Positions 57,690 to 64,000 of a stretch of 64,000 nucleotides of DNA are shown here, one piece after another. Every line of letters begins with the position of its first letter. The stretch's first letter is position 1. The stretch covers positions 27,509,968 through 27,573,967 of the forward strand of contig OY757939.1 in NCBI GenBank assembly GCA_963585895.1, read 5' to 3'. The notes beneath the pieces are model-generated. The model saw only the letters and a program-made list of their open reading frames with translations, was not told the DNA's origin and searched no databases. This stretch comes from Sepioteuthis lessoniana. Taxonomy: Eukaryota > Mollusca > Cephalopoda > Myopsida > Loliginidae. Position numbers and translations under genes: made by a program.

Positions 57690-58620
57690 GTTTTATTCAG
57701 ACTTGTCAACCGAAAGAGTCACAGGAAACACCCGTTTCTGCTTTAAATGGTTCGTCTCATCATTTTTCTATGGGTTTGGAAGAATTCAGATTATATCCTT
57801 GCATAGTTCAGCATTATCTGCACTCGTAAATGTTGTACTCTTAAAGGTATTATTAAGAACTTTTTTCAACATTCTCATAGTTAACTCATCAAAAAGATTA
57901 ACATCAGTAATCAGTGTATCATTACAATGTTACTCTGATTAACTTCACAAGGATATAGGCACCCACCTTCGCACTTGAAGGTTATTCACATTCTAATCTT
58001 TTTGTGATTTGATCGCCACAAGACCTAATCTTATTCATCAGATATGATATTTGACAAAACAACAAAGTCTTCACAAATTTCACCATCCTTATCTTGTGTG
58101 CATTGTTTCGGCAATTGCTTTGTAATACTTGGTGTATTTTTTGTTTTGTTTTGCTGGTATGTTTCCTTCTCTTATCTGTCAACAGAACCATTTCAAATCT
58201 CTTAACAGTTTCAGTAAGGATTCTAGTTTTCCTAGATTTTTTCTCACCTTTTCTTTTTCAAGTACAAAGTTTACAAATTGGCCTGATATCCTCAGGTGTT
58301 GATGCCTGATTCAGATAGACCTCATCAATTTACAAGCCTGGGAGTCTATCAGGCTTTGTTTTGAAATCTTCTGATGAAGCGAAAACCGCAATGCGTACGA
58401 TTGTGGTCCTATGCTAGTCACAGTATTTGATTGTAGCCATAGTTTCATGACTTCTATATGCGTTTCCGGCTTGTTGGTTGATCAACTCCCTCTTTGCCAG
58501 CGTTTCATTTGAAAGATCCACCGATGGGGGATGACGCAATCTATCCAGAACTTCTTCTGATTTTTGGGGTGGTTCGTAGGAACAAGTTGCCGAGGTGTTA
58601 GCAACTCAAAGACAAGTAAA
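57690..58620 (-). pseudogene. Broken coding-like region, unidentified
   Basis: Minus-strand blocks in different frames: EEVLDRLRHPPSVDLSNETL and AKRELINQQAGNAYRSHETM near 58,430-58,560; LLTDKRRKHTSKTKQKIHQV and NCRNNAHKIRMVKFVKTLLF at 57,982-58,191; and FDELTMRMLKKVLNNTFKST, TFTSADNAELCKDII near 57,790-57,900. The blocks look like real protein, but stops separate them. The family was not recognised. A degenerate transposon is my first guess. Confidence 0.42.
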
Positions 58621-58679
58621 CTCTCCGTTAACAATCAGCAATTACTTATTGAAACACTGCTGTAACAATGATATATAAC

Positions 58680-58722
58680 ACACGCACACACACACTCGTA
58701 TATATATATATATATATATATA
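58680..58722. repeat. (CA)n and (TA)n microsatellite
   Basis: Short compound array. Confidence 0.93.
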
Positions 58723-59882
58723 TCGAAATTGTTATATGTTGTATTTAAGAGAAAGACTAATGATATATCAGACTGTTGAAGTTTTTTAATGTTACTCAGT
58801 TTTTAGGAGAACGGGGCTTTTGCTGGAGAGATTTATTTTCTTATTCTTCCTTCTTCGCTATGAACATCGGATATCTTTTCCTTTTTAACTCCCTAAAAAC
58901 ATGTATTTTTATATAGTATCCACCTGGAAAATCACGGATTATTTCGTATTCTTCCTCTATTTTTTGACTGGTCAGCCAGTCTGATTAACGTATCAGATAT
59001 TGGTCATCCAATCAAACCACAATATAAGGGCTTAGTTAATTATGGGCCCCAATCCACGCATTGTGGGGAAGTATCTCTTTTCACTCTAACCAAAACAAAA
59101 ATCTGATTAATCTATCCAAATATTTAACTTATTAACCCCAACAGACGGGGGAAATTAATACGGTATGCTATGATTTAAAAAATGTCCAATGCATCGACAA
59201 AACTCCAAGTCTGCTAACTTTTTATTTGAAGAATTTCAATGTTCGATTTATACAATCCTTCACTGAACTTTTAAGTAAAATCTTGAATTTTTTCAGAGTC
59301 AATGAGTCAGTTTTATATTTTATGAAAGAAAAATTATATTTTCTAAATAAAAAACAATGCATCATATCGTTCATAAGATTTTAGCACCAGGGAATACCTC
59401 ATATTTTAATACTAGACAATCTGTCATATCAGAAGATATATAGTCTGCATCATTATAGATATTCCTTTCAAGAGGATGAGTGCTAGTTACTCAAAAATAA
59501 GACTGGGTCCTGATAAGGATCATGGCTCATAGAAAATCGTTACCAGCAAATCGAGGTCATATTGTAAATTGGAATAGTTTTCGTTCATGTTTCATTTATT
59601 TATTCGTTACAATATCCCTTGATATGGACCTAAAACAGACTTATGTTGAGGCTACATCTTCTGTAATCAGTGAAGGGCCAATGACAACATCACAATACTA
59701 TTGGAGGAGGCATAGTCAATTATTTCTACACTGATATAACTTTCGGGACAGCAATCAAGAGCACTTTTACCTTTTCTATGGGGTGCAGTTAAAATGTTTC
59801 ACAAAAATATTAAGATTCGTAGTTGTCATCCCACCTGTTGGGTCATCAAAGCATGGTTGCAACGACACGTACTGGTTTGCAA
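58723..59882. other. No gene recognised
   Basis: Repeat-poor stretch. A 70-codon plus-strand ORF at 59,522-59,734 has no domain. A short GC-richer segment lies near 59,040. Confidence 0.45.
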
Positions 59883-60506
59883 GTTTGTTTGTTTGTTTGT
59901 ATTTTATGGCATATCAACCTTTGTAGTTTATTTAATGCCGAATTCATTTTATACAAATAAACAGTTCTATTTCAAACAATTCAGTTTGACTTTAATACAC
60001 ACTTTAATTGTCAAAAACATTTCTATTCAAAGCTATTAAGTTTAGTCAAATCGCTCTAATTCAAACAATTCAGTTTAGTATAAGCATAGTTTGCTTACAC
60101 GCAGTTAAAAGTCAAAACAGTTCTATTTCAAACAATTTAGTTTTACGTAAGTACAGTTTCAATGTTAAAACCCGTTATATTTTAAAGAATTTAGTTTAGC
60201 ATGAGTACGCAGTTTGAATGTCAAAACAGTCATGTTTTAAGCAATTCGGTTTTGCATAAACACATGTTTTAGTACTATTTGACCAATAGATAGGACCCTA
60301 ACAGGCGCTACTACTCAGGACCAGAGTGGACCTGGGACCGATGGCAATAAAGGGGTGTTCCACATTCTCCAAAGCTCCATCATTACTGGACCTCACCATC
60401 AGATTGTTTTGTGTCATATACAGGAAACTCGTTGGGAGAGGCTTACCCCTCTGCAGAGAAGCAGTCGGTGTATTTTGCAACCCCGCCGATTGGGCAAGGT
60501 TTGCAA
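59883..60506 (-). repeat. S3 repeat, full length
   Basis: Tail GTTTGTTTGTATTTTATGGC at left, at least five subunits with CAATTCAGTTTAGTATAAGC, head at right (TTTTGCAACCCCGCCGATTG). Confidence 0.9.
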
Positions 60507-60982
60507 GTGTTAAATAGTCATGTTACCAGGAATATTATGAGATGGTTTTGTTGAAACATTCCAACTGGACCCTTTTGAAAGTTTCCAACAAACCCAAATA
60601 CTAACATCATCAGTAGATTTAATGCGCACAAAATTATTACTTTTTGCTCATTAACTTCGTTGATGATATTAGAAAATAAATGCCAACTAAGTTGGTTCGT
60701 TAACAGAGATTATTTCAATTCGTTACTATAAAAAAATCAACGTTGAAAATTGAACATTCCTGTCAACCTAATTTACTGAGAAAAATGAATATCTTTTACA
60801 AAGAAGAAATTTTCATCAACGCAAGAAAAATACGTAAACCTTTCTCTCAGCGTGACATGTGAAAGATTGTAAAAACATCATTACACAAGAAACAGCCAAG
60901 TTCTTTGCAGTTTTTTTTTTTATTTCAGCTATTAATCGAAAGATCAAACAAATCGACCGTTCTAACAAATCTCCACTCCACC

Positions 60983-61015
<33 letters not shown>

Positions 61016-61034
61016 ACGCTAATTTTCTATGCGT
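60507..61034. other. No gene; short (CT)n(TA)n run
   Basis: Dinucleotide run at 60,985-61,015, otherwise AT-rich spacer. Confidence 0.5.
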
Positions 61035-61304
61035 TTGTGATGTAATGGTTATAGTCGTAGGAAATGGATACGATGACCCGATTTCATTCCTGGACAAGGC
61101 TGTTTGCTTTCCTCCTAATGCTAATACTCCTTGGAAAGGTACGAGTCCATCTATTTCCCACTCCATTTATGTGAAGATAACAGGATAAACTGGGCTTTTA
61201 ACCATAGTTTGGTAACCGATCTTTGAGAAGTTAAACTTTGAATTCAAACCTGTTAAACTTCACTGAAATATTGACCTTGTATCACATCCTGCCCATGCAA
61301 AAGT

Positions 61305-61305
<1 letters not shown>
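61035..61305 (+). repeat. SINE S2, near full length
   Basis: A box TGTAATGGTTATAGTCGTAG, B-box region GATTTCATTCCTGGACAAGG, end TTGTATCACATCCTGCCC. It passes into a TA array. Confidence 0.86.

Positions 61306-61306
<1 letters not shown>

Positions 61307-61360
<54 letters not shown>
61307..61360. repeat. (TA)n microsatellite at an S2 3' end
   Basis: About 27 TA units. Confidence 0.96.
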
Positions 61361-61363
<3 letters not shown>

Positions 61364-61911
61364 GTTCATATCGACTTCCATAACTAAAAAAATGGTAACA
61401 GTATCTCAACAGTGGAGGGTATTATTCTAAAGAAAACACATTTCCTTAAGTTATCGGGAAAGGCTAACCAACCCTGGTCCATCCGTGGGGATCCTCTCCC
61501 AACTTTCAAAAATTTATTTTTGCCTTTTGATGTTGACAACAACTGCAGAGGGAACTTATTGATCTTTGGTGTTCAAAAGATTTCAAGTACAAGTTTCTTG
61601 CTGGTTACAAACTCAATTTTTATAAGAACCACATGATTCCACCTGGATGATTCCCTAACCTCACCACCCACACTTAGCAATTAGGGTGCATGTTTGGCAT
61701 TACACTTCGCTGTAAATGGTTGTTCTCAAAGAGAAAGCATGGCAAGAGAACGCTGCATTTGCAACAGTCAAATCCTCACTTGTCTGGTTTGTTTTGACTG
61801 TCAACCTCTTTATTTAACCCTCATATTACATCTTTTTTCTGAATATAAATAATATCGATGTCTTATTAATAAGTCATAATTGTTACCTTATGAATTTGGC
61901 TGAGTTTTCAC
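61361..61911. other. No gene identified
   Basis: A plus-strand ORF of 74 codons (61,412-61,636) and slightly higher GC content. No domain recognised. Confidence 0.4.
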
Positions 61912-62153
61912 AGTAGTCGTGGGTGACCTGAAGGCTCCCTTTTCAATAGCTACTACACCTAGGTGTAGAGGAGGGCGCTACTCCTTCCCTTGGTTTGCTC
62001 CACTTTATTCTTGATACGTACCTTATAATGCTGAGTGTTAAGCAAGGAGGCATCAAGTAGCATTTTTTGAGTCTTTGGTATGACTCGACCTGGTATTCAA
62101 CCCTGGTCTCTTGGACCATTGGCGAACGCTCTACCCACTAGACCAATGTTGGC
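61912..62153 (-). repeat. SINE S1, near full length
   Basis: Minus-strand A box TAGTGGGTAGAGCGTTCGCC and B box GGTTGAATACCAGGTCGAG. The A box is the best preserved in the family. Confidence 0.9.
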
Positions 62154-62154
62154 A

Positions 62155-62367
62155 AAATAGTTTTAGTGTTCACCAATGGTCCGGAGGACCGGGGTTCAAT
62201 TCCAGATCGAATGATTTCAAAGACTAAAAGATGGTACTTTATGCCCTTGCTTAACACTCACCATCATAAAGTACGGGGCAAAGATAAGTGGAGCAATTCA
62301 CGGAAAGTGTAGCGTCTTCCACTCCACTTCACTATTGCAGGGATTAAAAAATGAGCTTTTCTTTATT
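62155..62367 (+). repeat. SINE S1, diverged
   Basis: TTAGTGTTCACCAATGGTCC, B box GGTTCAATTCCAGATCGA, body ATGGTACTTTATGCCC. The 3' end is decayed. It sits head to head with the preceding copy. Confidence 0.82.
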
Positions 62368-62606
62368 CAGTCCTTTTAAGATTGTGGATTCATGTCCCTC
62401 CTAACTGAAGCTTAGTGACCATGAATTGAAAAGATTGGGGAATCTTGTTGTACGCAAAAGAATAAACTTGTTTTACAAAAGTTTAATTTGGGGCGAAGCG
62501 TTTGTTCTTTTTTTATGACTGTTAGAGTTCTACTAATTAAAAAAAGATTTTTGAATGAAGGAAAGTGAAATAAATAAAGTTTACTTGGATAACATTATTG
62601 AAATTA

Positions 62607-62833
62607 AGTAAGTAAAGCTGGCAACCTGCGTCTAGGGTAACCCAAAGGCTCCCTTTTCAATAGCTATGACACAGATATGTTGGAGAAGGTGCTACTCCTT
62701 CCCTGCATTTTACCCTTGTTTCTTACCTTATAATGCTAAGTATTAAACAAGGCGGAATCAAGTACCATTTTTTGAGTCTTTGGTATAACTCGACCAGGGA
62801 TGGAACTCCGGTTTCCCGGACCATTGATGAACA
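62607..62833 (-). repeat. SINE S1, near full length
   Basis: End TAAGTAAGTAAAGCTGGCAA at left, B-box region GGAGTTCCATCCCTGGTCGA at right. The A-box end is lost. Confidence 0.86.
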
Positions 62834-62994
62834 AAGATTTGGATTATGTGGAGTAAAAGAGCACGCCTTATAGAACTAGCAAACATTCTCTACTTGATAT
62901 AATTCAGAGAGGGGCATTTTTTTTCAAGAAACAAGCCGCATGAGACAGATGGCTCGACTAAAAAATATTCAAGATAATTTTCTGTTGAAGATAC

Positions 62995-63275
62995 CTCAGC
63001 CATTCTTACTACAGCGACGTCATTGGAAGAAATAGACCAGCGGACGGAGTTCAAATCCTGGACGAAGGTAGTTGCATTGAACATAACACTCATAGAGTTG
63101 GAAAGGATATGAATCCCCCAATTCTCCCTCGAGATATGGGTAAAGAGTTGGAACGACTGGGTTCTTTAGCCCGGATATGATTATCAATTTAGGAATAGGA
63201 AAAACTCCGTAGGCGAACCAATTAATTTCCGCTTAATAATGGACCTTCTGCTGCATCTAGCAATGTGGAGTGTTT
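62995..63275 (+). repeat. SINE S2, diverged
   Basis: B box GAGTTCAAATCCTGGACGA, body TCCCTCGAGATATGGGTAAA, GGGTTCTTTAGCCCGG, end TTCTGCTGCATCTAGC. A TA array follows (63,278-63,321). Confidence 0.82.

Positions 63276-63277
<2 letters not shown>

Positions 63278-63321
<44 letters not shown>
63278..63321. repeat. (TA)n microsatellite at an S2 3' end
   Basis: About 22 TA units. Confidence 0.96.
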
Positions 63322-63324
<3 letters not shown>

Positions 63325-64000
63325 CAAATTTATATACGAATTTCTACAACCCTAATGGTGCGGAAAAAAAACAAAAAAAAAACAAATGATACGTTTTTGA
63401 ATAAAAATATATTTCACAAACTGATATCCGAGAAAGAAAAGAACAAATACATCCGTACTGTCCGAAAATAATCAATCAGTACCGCAATGTCTAGCCAAAA
63501 GAAAATAAACACCGAAGCTAATTTGTAAAAGTGCTCTGTACACTAATTAGATAAAAAAGAAACATTTAAACGATATAAATAGTTTCGCACACCAACTACT
63601 CAGTTTATCTAATTATGTGAGGGAAACCTTTTAAAAAAGCAAGTTATAAATCCAATATTAAAATGGGAAATGATTTTGAAAATGCCGATAATATGAGGCT
63701 GGTGATAGATATTGCTTCCTATGTATAGAGGAGAAGTCACCTATAGTTTCTTACAACGCTAATGAATTACTCAATCGAAGATCTGAAATACTAATTGCTT
63801 GTAGGTATAAAAAAGCTTCGCAACTTGCTAAAGAAAATGTGGGTTAGAGTTGACAGGTTTTTTTTGTTGTTGTTTATTATGCTATATGTTTTATTCCATC
63901 TGGTGGCCACTTTATTTATAAAATGTCTTTGGGGCCAACCCGCTTTTGTCAGATTTATCCTGAGGATCTGTGAGGTGAAACCTGGGTATGTAGTTTCTGG
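63322..64000. other. No gene identified
   Basis: A short coding-like reading near 63,755-63,840 (YNANELLNRRSEILIACRYK, KASQLAKENVG) ends in stops. Not attributable to a family. The window ends here. Confidence 0.4.

Noticed and set aside
60298-60517. Two 60-63-codon ORFs on opposite strands
   Set aside because: Both lie in the head of an S3 repeat, and equivalent ORFs in other copies are not conserved in frame.

Overview
This window is animal nuclear DNA, not a microbial locus. It is AT-rich and has no operons, ribosome binding sites or long intact genes. Microsatellites (mostly TA, TG/CA and compound TA-TG) recur every 1-2 kb, and nearly everything else is interspersed repeats. The mix of tRNA-derived SINEs, APE-type LINEs with (TGA)n or (AAT)n tails, mariner elements, small foldback elements and a gene with multi-kb repeat-filled introns fits a lophotrochozoan. 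A cephalopod mollusc such as an octopus or squid is my best guess. The assignment is inference and rests on no marker gene.

One host gene is supported. Three minus-strand exons at 34,779-34,886, 30,202-30,311 and 22,623-22,713 splice in frame into 103 consecutive residues of a PDE11-like cyclic nucleotide phosphodiesterase catalytic domain. The exons include the HNWRH and HDLDH motifs. Each has consensus GT donor and AG acceptor sites, and the two introns are about 4.5 and 7.5 kb. Exons before and after this stretch were not found and may lie outside the window.

The rest is a dated pile of mobile DNA. LINE-A (APE endonuclease plus reverse transcriptase, (TGA)n tail) has one near-full-length broken copy at 43.6-46.7 kb, one open 3' copy at 27.1-28.0 kb and several decayed pieces. 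LINE-B 3' ends ((AAT)n tail) form head-to-tail arrays at 12.1-13.5 and 18.1-19.7 kb. SINE families are S1 (15 copies), S2 (11) and S4 (about 6). S3 (17 loci) is a longer repeat with an internal minisatellite and shares its 3' tail with S4. Four mariner copies carry the same internal deletion, so a defective element appears to have amplified. Foldback elements lie at 7.7, 23.6 and 43.1 kb, and a TG...CA-bounded solo-LTR-like element occurs twice. A 71-bp satellite forms two arrays in opposite orientation at 14.5-15.9 and 25.6-26.5 kb.

Insertion order can be read at several places: mariner into S1 (31.7 kb), mariner into S3 (54.1 kb), S1 into S4 (50.5 kb), and S1 into the 71-bp satellite with a 15-bp target duplication (25.8 kb). 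Two stretches (39.8-41.3 and 57.7-58.6 kb, minus strand) look like broken coding sequence that I cannot name. Copy edges are read by eye and are good to about 10-20 bp unless a duplication or terminal repeat fixes them.
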